From Chromobotia macracanthus (lineage: Eukaryota; Chordata; Actinopteri; Cypriniformes; Botiidae): DNA of 64,000 bases. Where the stretch lies: contig JAZGTH010000064.1 of assembly GCA_036877525.1 (NCBI GenBank), forward strand, positions 1,253,001 to 1,317,000, given 5' to 3'. The notes below the pieces were generated by a model that had not been told where the DNA came from, searched no databases, and was given only the letters and a program-made list of their open reading frames with translations. Below, piece by piece: positions 1-11,343 of this stretch. Numbering within the stretch: the first letter of the stretch is position 1; every line of letters begins with the position of its first letter. The translations under genes and the position numbers were made by a program.

Positions 1-14
1 ATTTTCTTTTGTTT

Positions 15-115
15 TATATAAAATATATAAATATAAATATATAAAATGTATATGTATGTATATTTATATGTATGTATATATATATATATATATGGTTTAT
101 ACCGTATATACCATA
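15..115. repeat. AT-rich low-complexity tract ending in a palindrome
   Basis: TATA/TATG/AAATAT repeats dominate. Positions 91-115 read almost the same on both strands (tatggtttatacc / gtatataccata), with only about three non-pairing positions. This is probably simple-sequence expansion, not a regulatory site. Confidence 0.8.
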
Positions 116-566
116 TAAAGAAGTGTGGGTGGGGTAGTGTGCTTATGTCAGTGTCATGAAGCAAAAACTCTTTGTGATTCTAAAATAGTTTGTTTTCTTT
201 TAGCAGACAACAACTTACCCATTTCTCTTAATTTTTGGATGAAATATGACCTGGACACATCTTTGACAAGTTTCATGAGTTTCACTTATTTAATCACAAT
301 AACTCAAAATTGTGTAGAAATATTTGCAAATCAGCGCTTCGGTCAACCTGTGAAGTGGGGGTGTTGATCAGCCAATACTGTTCATCTCAAAATGGCCAAA
401 CATTGGCTGATACAATGCACAGACTGACTTGTCTGTTATTAGTTCTACCTGTGATCTGGTAATGTGAATTATAACTGTTTTGTGTAAACAGAAGTATAGC
501 AAGATGATCCGTACGTCTCAGTAAATCATGAGTCATTGAGCCTCTCTCTTTGTCTGATTAGAAACG

Positions 567-681
<115 letters not shown>

Positions 682-816
682 ATCGATGGCGGTCCGGCTG
701 GCCAGCACTCAGGTTCTGCTTTGCTTTTCTTCCCACAGCCTCAATTAATTCAGTTCAGAGGCCCAGTGGACGACAGAGCAGAATACCAATGACCCATTTA
801 CTGCCTGAACCTCATA

Positions 817-925
817 CAACACACACACACCATATACAACACACACCAAATATAACACACACTCAGACCTCATGCAACACAAACACACACCTCATAACAC
901 ACATACCTCATACAACACAAACACT
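817..925. repeat. Degenerate CA-rich repeat
   Basis: Imperfect units resembling CTCATACAACACACAC occur several times (for example around 810, 870 and 906). The pattern suggests a decayed CA microsatellite or a short minisatellite. Confidence 0.7.
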
Positions 926-939
926 GGACAGAGTTGCTT

Positions 940-1215
940 TGTTTGTGTGAGGGGGGGGGTTACTTAACCATATATTGGTGCCAAGCTTGTACATAAAAGT
1001 CCACAAAACCTAAAAAAAATCAGAGAAAACCTTCTTTTGGGAATATTGTCATTTGTAAAAACACTACAAAAATTGGTAACTAGAGTAAACAAAAATTTAA
1101 TAGTAAAAATGCAGAATGTTTTCGGTTAGGGTTAGAGTGTGAGTTAGTGTTAAGTTATAATGTTTATAACTAGCTGTAATAGAAGTTTATGGAATGTCCT
1201 CATTTAGATAGATAA
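940..1215 (+). repeat. Dispersed repeat A, copy 1
   Basis: Shares a long diverged block with 46060-46290 in tbca intron 3: ACCATATATTGG, then CTTTTGGG.A.ATT.TCATTTGTAAAA (spaced), then GTTAGGGTTA and GTGTTTATAA-like text. Its tail (tatgga.tgtcc.catttagatag) matches 46030-46055. It looks like an old interspersed element of unknown class. The TTAGGGTTAG segment near 1125 belongs to this repeat and is not telomeric. Confidence 0.75.
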
Positions 1216-1254
1216 CTAAACATGCGTGTGTGTGTTTGATTTGCGAATCAAATC

Positions 1255-1255
<1 letters not shown>

Positions 1256-1319
<64 letters not shown>
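1256..1319. repeat. (TATC)16 microsatellite
   Basis: A pure tetranucleotide TATC/GATA repeat of about 64 bp, followed by degenerate units to about 1365. It would be length-polymorphic. Confidence 0.97.
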
Positions 1320-1949
1320 AATTTTTCTTTCTATCATTTTTCTATCTGTCTGCCTATCTGTCTATGATAATTAAGCTCTTCTGTCTTTAAACAGGTGTGT
1401 GTGTGTGAAAGAGTGTTTGTGTGTGCTGATTGTCAGATGTAACACCCCTCTCCAGTTGGTTAGCAGCCTGGCCCATGTTTCTCATGCTGTCATGGCTAAA
1501 TGGTGGCCATTGTTTGTGTGTGTGTGAGGGAGTCACAGTCGGGGAGTGAAGGAGGGGCCCCGTGGTGGTGGGACCGGGGGTGTGTGTGCCTCTCACTGCT
1601 AAATGGGGTCCCCGTGTGTGAGGTTTTGTGCTAAACGGTTCATTGTTGTAAAATAGTGTGTGTAAATGGGAGGCAGATGGGCTGCGTGTCAGGCACGTGG
1701 GTCCCCCTCAGTGAAGGAGACTGGTAGACAGACAGTAAGGAGGTACGAGGGCGTAGAGGTCACGCAGGGTTGTGTCTCTGTGCTGTCAATGAAGCTGTGT
1801 GTGCATTTATCAGGGTTTCCAGTCTGTGATGTTACCACGGTTACTGGTTTCTGAAGATTCTGTGACTGAACAAGTTTTTTGTTCATTATAGACAGTGTAT
1901 CGCTTTGTTATTATTATAATTATAATTCAGTTATTTTTTGCTTGTTGTA

Positions 1950-2065
1950 TACAGTATAGCAGTTCTGGTCCTCAAATCTGACGGGCTGAGAGGTATGCCA
2001 AGAGTGCTGCTATAGGACCAGATCAGCACTGGGATGCTTTGTTTTGTATCACTTTACCACAGTTA
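1950..2065 (+). repeat. Dispersed repeat B, copy 1
   Basis: Matches 29636-29745 over about 110 bp: CTGGTCCTCAAATCTGA, then AGAATGCTGCTATAG-like text, ACCAGA, GGAATGCTTT and TTTTGTATCA. The unit holds internal inverted segments (CTGGTCC near its start, GGACCAG near its middle), which suggests a foldback or non-autonomous DNA element relic. Confidence 0.75.
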
Positions 2066-2498
2066 CAGTAGTAAATAATATTTAGTTATCGAAAGTTATC
2101 GATTTCCTCAGCGGACATAGATGTAACAAAGATGCAGTCGCTGTTTCTCTGGCGCTATCTTATACTCACATTAGATGTTGAATGTAGTAAATTATACTCC
2201 AAAGCCATACTTTCATTACGTTTTCATTTTCCTCTTCTTATGTGAATCAAAGACACAGTGTGGATCTCACACATACACACATTCACAATACTCATGAGCA
2301 GAGAAAAATAATTAAACATCTAATGTTTCTGAATATACTTTACTACATTACTGCTAATGGCCTTGTTCCCCCCACCCTCTGCTCCTTGTGTCTGTAAGAG
2401 GCTACAGGGTTCCACTGTGTGATTGACAGGGGTCTGTCCCTTAGCCCCTAATAGCTTCTTAATCAGACCAGATAATAGACTGCCATGCCTGTTCACCA

Positions 2499-2524
2499 CA
2501 ACACACACACACACACACACACAC
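2499..2524. repeat. (CA)n microsatellite
   Basis: About 13 CA dinucleotides, uninterrupted. Confidence 0.95.
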
Positions 2525-3339
2525 ATTCTTTCGTTCTCCCACGCTCACATTTATATATAATACATATATTTATGTACTTTAATTAAATATATCTTTTGAA
2601 TATTTTTACATCTATATTTGCATCTGATTTACCAACAACTACCTCACTAATGTAATCAGTGATATAAATGCTCTATTTGTGTCATTGGTTTTTTAAATGA
2701 ATATAGACCTATATCTTTTCATTCAGTCTGTGAAACTATAATTTAAATTTATGTATTTTACATGTTTATACTTTTTAAGTAGTCATTGTATATAATTGCA
2801 TCATGTATTGTTCATGTATCAAATTACACACTTTCTGATTTATAACTTGTCAGTGTAGATATATTCAATCTTATTTAATTTTATTTATTTAAAACATTTG
2901 CACTCCTGTTATTTATTTTGAATATTTTTATGGCTGTAGATTTCTCCAATCAATTATTTTCAAAGGTATCACATTTAATGACAAAGACATTTGACTTATT
3001 TTATTCTTGAGTAAAATTGACTACAGCAGAATGTAGGACATCTTATTTTATTTACCTAGATTTGCTTGGGTTGTGATGGGGTAAAACATGTTAAGCTAGA
3101 AAGTATTTGTCAAACTTCTGCACAGCCTGGGTTATCTTAGAAACATTGTTTAAGAGGTCTAGGTAGTTATTTTGTTGTAATAAAAGTAAAAAAAGCAAAC
3201 ATGTTCCTTAGAATAACATGCACTGATGATTTGTACACAATAAAACTAGGGACATTTATTAAGAAAAGAAATAGGGTCAATATTGTTTTTTAATGCCAAA
3301 AAGACACTCAGACATTTTCTGCTCTTTTATATTTTACAG

Positions 3340-3496
3340 GTTCTCTGGCAAAACAGTCAGTTCTGGATCTCTGGTGCTGGTTGCAGTGGCGTTGAATGAC
3401 TCAGACGCTTTGATCACGATTAATACAGAGAAAACCGTACTTGCCTCAATGCTGTTGCGGCAGCTTAAAACAGCCCTAGCAAACAGTGCCACCTAG
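3340..3496 (+). CDS. ap3b1: AP-3 complex subunit beta-1, C-terminal exon (partial gene)
   Basis: This is the terminal coding exon of the beta-3A subunit of adaptor complex AP-3, which sorts cargo from endosomes to lysosome-related organelles. One base completes a split codon (probably Arg), then 51 residues run to TAG at 3494-3496. The residues ITINTEKTVLASMLLRQLK and GKTVSSGSLVLV match the C-terminal appendage subdomain of vertebrate AP3B1 as I know it (human carries ..INTEKTVIGSVLLRELK..). The upstream acceptor AG at 3338-3339 is well formed and the entry phase fits the human exon junction. The rest of the gene, including trunk, hinge and most of the ear, lies upstream of the window. The paralogue ap3b2 is the alternative, but the match and the conserved synteny with tbca/otp favour ap3b1. 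Confidence 0.9.
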
Positions 3497-4110
3497 ACAC
3501 GGTCCTCCAACACACAACACAGGGCTAGAGATCTTACACCTATCAAGTCCCCTCCCACACTGTTACACACCTAAAAACACACGAAATACAGTCCCGGATA
3601 AGTGCCATAATTTAGGTGTTGCATGCTCTTTTTGGATTATTATGACAGTTTGTAATGATTTGGATTTGTGTTTTTTGAAGATCCTGTAGTTTAGGTAAAC
3701 TGATGGACCAAATATACCTTGCATAAAAAAGACACACCATGTCTTTATTCCTGTCCTCTTTTTGTCATAATTAGGGGTAGATCACTGTCATGCCAATGTG
3801 TGAGATTTTACTTTGTTCAAAAAATACTGTCTTTTCAGACTGACAGTTGGGAGAGTTTTTTTTTAAGATTTCATTTTGATAAATTGTCACATGAATATAA
3901 CATTTTGCCAAATAGTATTTGCCCCTTTGCCTGGTCTGGTGTTCGAAACTCTTATGATGTTCAAAACATTTAAATTTGTCTAAAAATCTATGTGAAGTGC
4001 CTTTATTAAACTGATTAGCCCAAGTGCCAGATGTGCTCTCCCAGTGAGTTGTTTCACTATTGCCACAGTTACAAGAGTAAAAAATAAATTCTAAGGAAAC
4101 TATAGCCTTG
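3497..4110 (+). other. ap3b1: Probable ap3b1 3' UTR
   Basis: Follows the ap3b1 stop codon directly. It contains no recognisable repeat and ends near an AATAAA with a T/GT-rich tail, so it is the natural candidate for the 3' UTR. Short frames inside it (3486-3689, 3719-3973) show no family resemblance. Confidence 0.6.
4083..4088 (+). terminator. ap3b1: Putative ap3b1 polyadenylation signal (AATAAA)
   Basis: The first canonical AATAAA downstream of the ap3b1 stop. It is followed within 20-60 bases by a T/GT-rich stretch (TTGTTTATGTGGTTAATTTG), as expected of a downstream element. The cleavage site would be near 4105. Confidence 0.55.
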
Positions 4111-4225
4111 TTTATGTGGTTAATTTGTGTCTTATTCTGTCTTGTTTTATGGAATGCAAATGTGCAAACTCACCCTCATTGCTTTTGGACTTGAACCACG
4201 AAATGCAGAAGTTAAAAGCTGACAG

Positions 4226-4400
4226 CATTATAATGCCTCTGAATGTTTGTTGGGATTGACTCAACGTATTAATTACAGAGCCATGCGGGAGTTCCTCAAG
4301 ACAATGAACATGAGGTGAGGATGTGACTTCATTATGTAGAAAAGATCAAGAGAAATATGAGATGTTTAAAACAATGTCTGAAAATAAGGTTGTGTTGTGT
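4226..4400 (+). repeat. Diverged direct repeat D, unit 1
   Basis: Pairs with 4858-5075. Shared blocks in the same order: AATGCCTCTGA.TGTTTG, GA.TCAACGTAT, TTACAG, CAAGACAA..AACAT, GAGGATGTGA, ATGTAGA.AAGATCAAGAGA, TAT.AGA.GT.TAAAACA, and AAGG.TGTG. Divergence is substantial. The pair is either a local tandem duplication or two copies of an interspersed element. Confidence 0.7.
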
Positions 4401-4424
4401 GGTCGCCATTTTCATAGCATTTTT

Positions 4425-4615
4425 TTAAAGTGAAAGTGAATGGTGACTGAGGCTGTCATATTGAGGCCGATAGCCTTAACATGTTTAGTAATATAGTGCT
4501 CTTAGTATCTCCTTTGCTGTTTCTTTCTTGGATAAAGGTCTTACAGATATGGAGGAATATGAGGGTGAGTAAACAATGACAATGTTTGATTGTTTGATAT
4601 TTAAGTGAACTGTCT
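4425..4615 (+). repeat. Dispersed cyprinid-type repeat
   Basis: Contains AAAGTGAATGGTGACTGAGG, then a purine-rich 'ggaggaatatgagggtgagt' stretch and a tail of AAACAATGACA..TTAAGTGAACT type. I recognise this order as an abundant interspersed repeat of cyprinid genomes (tail 'GAGGGTGAGTAAATGATGACA ... GGTGAACTATCC'). It sits between the two units of repeat D. Confidence 0.6.
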
Positions 4616-4857
4616 CCTCAAGAAGAAAGGATTTGAATTTCGCCTTGAAACAAATATATTCATCCATTTTTTTATGAGATGATTTCAGTGATAACTAAAG
4701 ATCTACAGCTTTCTTTGTGCAAGATGATGATCATGTGTTTACATACTGTAAATTAGTTTTTTAATTTTTCCTCCAATGATTTGTATGAAATGTACACATG
4801 ACTGAAAAAAGAGTGTTGTGAGACTATAAGCATGTTTATAATGAGAGAGAATTACTT

Positions 4858-5075
4858 CTGCAATGCCTCTGAGTGTTTGAGTCTGAGTCAACATTGTATC
4901 GGTTACAGGCCATCCAGAACTACACTTAAACCAACATTCAAGACTGATGGCTGGATATGGTTAATTTTCCTACAAGACAACAAGAACGTAAATAAGGATG
5001 TGAGGCGTTGATGTAGAGAAGATCAAGAGAGGTATAAGAGGTAAAACAGTGACTGATATAAAGGGGGTGTGATGT
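4858..5075 (+). repeat. Diverged direct repeat D, unit 2
   Basis: Second unit of the pair starting at 4226, offset by about 630-670 bp. It carries an extra about 40-bp segment near 4920-4965 relative to unit 1. Confidence 0.7.
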
Positions 5076-7100
5076 TTTGTGCAGGTTGAACCTGGGAAAT
5101 TACCTGGTGCATAATTTGATGCATAAATGTCACTGCATTCCATAACAGAATATCAAAGCAACCTTTATACTTTTCTAAACCATTTTACTTTTTACCAACT
5201 GATCCAACCAACTCATCTGTAGGTGGTTTATAAGTAAATTTACTTAGTCTGTTACTCTGAAGTTCACACAGATGATCTGGTAGAATAACCACAGGTGTAG
5301 TTCCACCCATGAACTATGTACACTTCCACTAAGGTTAGACAAACAATGTCCAAATACTTTTTTATTTTGAACTTTGGTCTATTATTGTATGATGTAAAAC
5401 CAAACTTGATGCAAAGTTTTGATTAATCATAAACACCTGCTTTATGATTTAATATATTGTTGCCTAATGCATTCCAACAGACATTAATACATTTTAAAGG
5501 GCAAATGCTTTTTAAGGCCAGTGTATGAGGTCAAAATATGGTTGGTCCTATTTGGTAGGTAAAAATAGCAATATGTAAGTTAAACTATCACTTCACCTAT
5601 AACACATTCAGTCTAATTTCTATAATCTAACATTTATATCGCTGTGGAAGGCAAATTTCCAAGTGGGCATCAGTCCAGGCTGACACTTGCAACATAAATC
5701 TGAAGGCCATGGTGAAATTGAGACAATGGTACAAATTGAGAACCAACCAAGATGGAATTTGTAAAGACTTAAATCAACAAAAGCTAGTTATAGTGTGTGT
5801 GTGGTGTATGTTTAGAGTTTGTTGAATAGCCGTTTCATCATCTGTCAGCTATAGCTTGCACATTAATCATAATGTTAGTGTCACAAAGGACAAGGTCCCA
5901 TAAGCGCACATGAATGCCCCTGCTAGTGTGGTTGTTTAATTTAAAACTGGAAATAAACGTAAAGTTGTAGGACATTGAAACACTTATTCATAAGTGGGTG
6001 ATTGTCAGGGTGTTGCTATGCAGTTACTAGGGTGTTCTGAGTGGTTAAAAGCACATTGCTAAATGGATGCTAGGCCTTCGATAGGCAGTTAATTGCTTAG
6101 GAGATTATAAATGCTCAATGATATCCTGGTGTATAACATTATCAATATGACAATATTGTCAATATAATATATAAACTATGAGGTTTATTATGGTATTAAA
6201 TAAATGGCTAGCAACTTGCCTAGACAGCATTTTGGGCTTCAAAAGCACATTTACACACCTTTGAGGCCCAAAACTGCTGTCTATGTAGACAGCTCAGTAG
6301 GTTTTGAGATGCAGCCAATAATGGTTTTGAAAACAGCATTGTCCCCCTGCTCAGCCTCTCTTTCACCAGCACTATTTAGTAAATAAAATCAAATGAAATG
6401 CATTCCATCAGCGACTGGTATTTTCACTTTTAATGACAATTAAAAGCTGTTAAAATAAAAGCAATGTGTTTGAGAGACCACAAACTACCCGTAGTTACAG
6501 AACATTGGGGCCTTCAAGATTGTGTCATTTTACTATAAAATACTGAGTTTATCACTGAATTCTGACAATTTAATGAGGTTAGAAAGTTGTTTTTAAAAAT
6601 CGAAGGATTTAAGGGCGTTCAGTTGGTACTTGAGTAATTATTTTTAAACTGTGTTATGACGTGATTTGACTTTAGTTAAGACAATGTAAATACCATGCTT
6701 TCAATTAAACCTGGAGATGTTGCAGGTTGCTAGAGTGGCACGGTTGTACGTGTTGTCGTGGCAACCACTAGCGTGAATATTCTGCGTGGGCTTTGTGATG
6801 GTGTGTGCTTTTTAATGCACGATGGATAGAAACTTCAATGACAGGGTTCTTAGTTTAAAGGAACATGAATACCAAGTGACCTAGGTTTTTAAAAAATTCA
6901 TTCAATTCTTTAAACCTTTAGAGTTTTTTTTTATAACGATTAAACCAATACAATTATGCAAACAAAACATTTGTTTGTATAACATTAAAGAAAAATACAT
7001 TTGTTGGTCAGAATATTAAAAACCAAAGTACCAATTTAAAGGCTTTTGGAATTGCACATAAATGTAAATTAATTTTAAAAAATGTGTGTAGCTCTGTGTA
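5076..7100. other. AT-rich intergenic stretch, nothing recognised apart from a short repeat
   Basis: No frame with family resemblance and no GC island. A short dispersed repeat at 6005-6073 is listed separately. The phrase 'caatgtccaaatactttt' near 5344 recalls the end of fish Tc1-type elements, but no second inverted terminus was found. Confidence 0.5.
6005..6073 (+). repeat. Dispersed repeat C, copy 1 (GTTGCTATGC family)
   Basis: GTTGCTATGCAGTTACTAGG followed by TGTTCTGAGTGGTT and a terminal GGATGCTAGG. The same motif series recurs at 27865-27914 and 28577-28614. It is a short tandem-derived repeat type widely seen in cyprinid DNA. Confidence 0.7.
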
Positions 7101-7101
7101 G

Positions 7102-7225
7102 CTATGCCCTGTAGCTCAGTTGGTAGCTTTGTGTTAGGTTGTGGGTTCGATTCCCAAGGAACACACAGATTGATTAAAATGTATAACCTGAATGTACTAT
7201 AAGTGGCTTTAGATATTTTTATGGG
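7102..7225 (+). mobile_element. tRNA-derived SINE, copy 1
   Basis: Has RNA polymerase III box A-like TAGCTCAGTTGG (7112-7123) and a perfect box B GGTTCGATTCC (7144-7154). A tRNA-unrelated body follows (AACACACAGATTGAT, AATGTATAACCTGAATG) and then a CTATAAGTGGCTTTAGAT tail. The same body recurs at 11140-11343. About 10 bp of the usual head between box A and box B are missing compared with the copy at 11189. It is a retrotransposed SINE, not a working tRNA gene. Confidence 0.88.
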
Positions 7226-7715
7226 AAGTATAGATTCACCTAAAACAGTAGCTTATACAGTTCTAATATAAGATGTAGTCATGGAATTAGCCATCTCCAT
7301 CGTTAGAAAAATACTCTGAAAGCTTCTTATTCTGTGTGAAGGAGATGATATTACAGTAGTAACAACAACTGCAGCAATTATAGTATTTTGTTGGAAACTA
7401 TGGCAACCATGATTAACTTTTGTGGTCTGTTTGACATAGTGAAGTACAGCATGTCACATCTCAGGACATTTTAACTTCCTGAAAGTATTTCACGTCAACG
7501 TCACATAAATAGAATTCTAAAGGTTTTATTCATTTGGATTCAGCTGTACAGGTAACACACTTTTTCTCTCCTCCTTTATCACTGTCTTTCCATCTCTCTT
7601 TCTCTCTTTCTCTCTTTCTCTCGGCTCTGACAGCTTGATTTCGTGGTCTCTCGGGGGCACCTCAGGGTGACATGACGGGCTTCTTAATCTGAGCTTTTCA
7701 TGGTGTCTGTCAGGG

Positions 7716-7717
<2 letters not shown>

Positions 7718-7759
<42 letters not shown>
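7718..7759. repeat. (AG)21 microsatellite
   Basis: Pure AG repeat of 42 bp in a locally purine/pyrimidine-biased region. Confidence 0.97.
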
Positions 7760-7760
<1 letters not shown>

Positions 7761-7872
7761 CAGAGAGAGAGTTCTAGCTTTTGGAAATGTCTGTCTGACC
7801 TGACCATGGGGAGCAGCTCCTATTAGACAGAGACTTATCAAGCGTGTCTCCTATCTGCTGACAGCGTCACAA

Positions 7873-7893
7873 ACACACACACACACACACACA
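7873..7893. repeat. (CA)10 microsatellite
   Basis: Short uninterrupted CA run. Confidence 0.93.
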
Positions 7894-10467
7894 GAGGCTC
7901 ACATGCTGACATGCTCTGATAAAACTGGCATTATGTGGTCTTTTTTCCCACTTCATCTCTATATTCCTTCTCTTCTTTATCTACATTTCTCTTTTGTATA
8001 CTTCATTCCTATTTGTCTAAGCTGAAAGCATTTTGTATGACAGTGAGTTTTCAGTGGTTTCATGGTTTATTTTAATTTGCTGTTGATCATACATTTGAGC
8101 TTGGAATACAGTGAATTCTATTAAGTTTCTTATTGTTATCAACACAAAGAGACAGGTTCCGAAGAACCTGAGGGACTGGGATGTAATTTCTTTAAAAGTA
8201 TACTGTGGATGTACATGTGGTTACAATTATTTATGGAACAATAAAAGTGATGGGAACATACAAGTGTATGCCTTACACATGCAACTGATGGTTGTTTCAT
8301 GCATTCATTTTGTAGAGTGCCTCGTTTTATGTACAGACTTTTTGTATGAATCACGTACAAATTAATACGGAAACGCCAGCTTGTACAATAGTCAGGTAGA
8401 TAGACACTTGTACAATAGACACTTTCTGGTGAAAGTATAGTGATATAAAGACAGCATATTGTGTATTTTAGCATTGTATATGGCATTCCGACAACGGTGT
8501 AAAAGTGGCATACAGAATAATTTACAGCGTTCTTAACTGTGGTAAAGTGCAACTAGCGGTTCAGTAAAGAGCCCTGCCTCTGCTGAGTGAGGCCTGGGGG
8601 TATTTCAGCTGGTGAAATAGGCTAAGTGCTCTGTGACAACGGATATTGTAACAAAAGAAAACAAGAAACAATAAAAACACAAAGGAAACTCAAGTCTCTT
8701 GATTAATTGTGTGGTTGAAACTGCCACAGGCGTTTACAAATGCATCTGTTGTGCACTAACAAAGACATTTAATAGCCAGAGGAGGTGGGAGGGGAGAGAA
8801 GATCAGAGCTATATTTCAGTCATTTATTGTGGATGTTCAGGACTGTTTGGCAGGATAAAATATATGCAGAGCAGAGAACTACTGAATCACCACTGAATTA
8901 TCCCTTTTTTAATAGTGAGATTAAATGACTCGTGCAATAACCGTCATAAAATTTCTAGCACTAAATTTGACTTTAAGAAATAAGGGTTTGAGATTGATTT
9001 GAATTTGAATTGGCTGTGTTCGTCTGCTATGAGTTTCACACCAGTTTAAAACAAAAACCTGTAATGGCACAGGCAGAATCAAATATGCAGCATATATATG
9101 TCAAACTGTTTTGACATCTTTAATGTTAAAATATTCATCTTCTGTCAGAGCAAATCAGAGAATCTACATTAAAAGCAATCTAATATTATGATATTGCAAA
9201 AATTATTAATAATTAGAGATTTCTAGAACCTGTCCAAATATAGACACAACAAATGGAATTCATTCTCTCTGTTCACAGTTGCCTTAGATTAAAAGAATAA
9301 TTGTTTTACAAAAGAATTTCCTGTTGTATGCAGCTGTTTTTTGACATCTTCAAATAGTCCTCCTGTAATTTTAAAGAGCAGTTTGTTTTTATTATGATTT
9401 TATATTCATTGTATTAAAATATCTTTTGGAACTTTGTTCAAAGTAATTTCAATTTATTAACGGACAGTCATGACCATTATACTCAAACCAGAAGTAAACA
9501 CACATTTTCTCCAAATGTGTGAAATCTAGAAAACCACAGATTTGCAAAATAACTTCAGCATTACCTAGTAAAACTGCCATCTTATTGCTTTTGGTCCCAC
9601 TTTTTATATACGTTAAGTGATTAATTTGAATTACATACATTATGTGCAATTATTCTATGGAGCAGCAATGACAATTACTGGTAAGAATATTAGAATTTAT
9701 TCTAACATGCAGTGTGTCGTGTTGATACTGAAGTATTATCACACCTGTTAAGCAGCTTCTCATAAATGAACTGGTTTACCTGCAATTGGTAGATTTTTCA
9801 GCAGATTTCCCAATTATTACACAAAAACAGGACCCAATCCCAAACAACCTGAGAGAGAGGGAATTCTGATTACAGGTGTGAAAAGACTGGACATAGGATT
9901 CACATTTTCACAGTCAATACCTTTGAATTCGAAAGCATGCAAAACTTAGAAATATCTTTTTTTCTTTTTTTTAAACAATGTAGCCTATAGGTTGGCTAAA
10001 ATTTGTTTCACGTGGTAGCATTTTATTGTATCAGATTAAAAATATTTTTATTTAGACTGAATCCACCAATTAAAGTGTTTGTTTGTGATTCAGATCAGGT
10101 AGAAATAGCTGCTTGGGTTAAAACAGCCACATTTTCTTATTGTTCAGAGAGTTATAGATGAGGACAGCAGGCCTGAAACAATGACCCACCTACAGCATTA
10201 TCACACATTATCACACATATTATCACACATTTTCAATAATAACATGTCTTTTTATCCTGTTCTTGCATGCATCCAAGTTTCTCTTTTCTTAACATCCATC
10301 TTACATAGTTACAACACATTTGAATAGCTTGGTTCAAACAGCAACCTTTTTATTTCACCCTGTGATTATGCTTATGTGTGTGTGTGGGGGGAGGGGGGTT
10401 AAATATGTGGTTTACGAGGACATGACGTGTATAACAATGTAAACATGGTTTATGGACACTTCCCCAT

Positions 10468-10570
<103 letters not shown>

Positions 10571-10599
10571 GCAGGTATATTGTAGAGGCAGAGGAAGCT

Positions 10600-10880
10600 G
10601 AATGAAGAGTAATAGATGGTTTGCTCTGAGTCAGTATCTCAGGCTCACCAAATACAATTTTTCTCTTCAAACAATCACTCTGCGTCTCCGAGGAGCCCCG
10701 GGCGCAGTAATTGATATGATTACCCGTAAGTGGCTGCTTCACAGTAATGTTATGTCTGTTTTATTGTAATTAGATTTTTTTGGAGGTGTCTTTGAGGAGC
10801 AGAACTTAAATGACTGCATGTTCTTCCTCTGAAGTATTCAATCAGACGCTCATTAGTGGAGAAAGACAGATTCATCTTTT
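10600..10880. promoter_or_regulatory. Candidate cis-regulatory island
   Basis: A non-repetitive block directly after the TG microsatellite, with CGGGCGCAGTAATTGATATG and ATTGTAATTAGA giving several TAAT/ATTA homeodomain-type cores near each other. The call rests on motif content against a repeat-rich background. Conservation was not tested. Confidence 0.35.
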
Positions 10881-11116
10881 CTGATTTTCAGCTGATTTTT
10901 TTTCCTCTCTCTCTCTCTTCCTCATCCTCTCTCCTGTTTTCCTCTTTCCTTTCATTCATCTAAGACGATTTGTCTGTGGAATGAAACAAAGAATCGTTAT
11001 TTGTCCGTTTGTGGTCATTACAGGAAGAGAAATGGATTTTTGAAATGTGCACTCACATACGATGATGGCAAATGTTTTTGCCTTTAGTTTAACCTTTACT
11101 GGCTTTCCATTTCTGG

Positions 11117-11172
11117 CGTGTTAAGATCATGGGTTCGATTCCCAGGGAACGCACAGACTGATAGATAATGAA
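11117..11172 (+). mobile_element. tRNA-derived SINE, fragment (copy 2)
   Basis: Box B GGTTCGATTCC and the following CCAGGGAACGCACAGACTGAT are present. The left half with box A and the 3' tail are missing. It lies only about 17 bp upstream of a second copy. Confidence 0.8.
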
Positions 11173-11188
11173 GTAAAGGTTGTGTGTT

Positions 11189-11343
11189 TCTGTAGCCTAA
11201 TGTGCAAAGCAATGTGTTAGCAACGCAATGGTTGTGGATTCGATTCCCAGGGAACACAAATATTGATAAAATGTATAACTTAAATGCACTGTAAGTCATT
11301 TTGGTTAAAAGTGTTTGTCAAATGCATAAATGTAAAATGTAAA
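11189..11343 (+). mobile_element. tRNA-derived SINE, near full length (copy 3)
   Basis: Contains a degenerate box A (TGTAGCCTAATG), then GTGTTAGCAACGCAATGG, a box B variant GATTCGATTCC, the body AACTTAAATGCACTGTAAGT and the tail AAATGCATAAATGTAAAATG. This tail is typical of a SINE family spread through cyprinid genomes. It shares the body with the copies at 7102 and 11117. Confidence 0.88.

Noticed and set aside
1120..1135. TTAGGGTTAG telomere-like sequence
   Set aside because: Only one and a half units. The same text occurs within repeat A at about 46248, so it belongs to that repeat.
4268..4316. Exon-like segment (ATTACAG ... GAG|GTGAGG) coding a short peptide
   Set aside because: Only about 14 codons, the homologous unit at 4858-5075 carries a stop in the corresponding frame, and it lies beyond the probable ap3b1 3' end.
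5340..5360. Tc1/mariner-like terminal phrase
   Set aside because: A single short phrase without the opposite terminal inverted repeat or transposase remnants.
7102..7180. Possible functional tRNA gene
   Set aside because: Box A and box B are present, but the cloverleaf cannot be completed, the head lacks bases, and a SINE body and tail follow directly.
8139..8552. 137-codon minus-strand frame
   Set aside because: No domain, AT-rich codons, no splice or promoter support; overlapped by another frame on the other strand.
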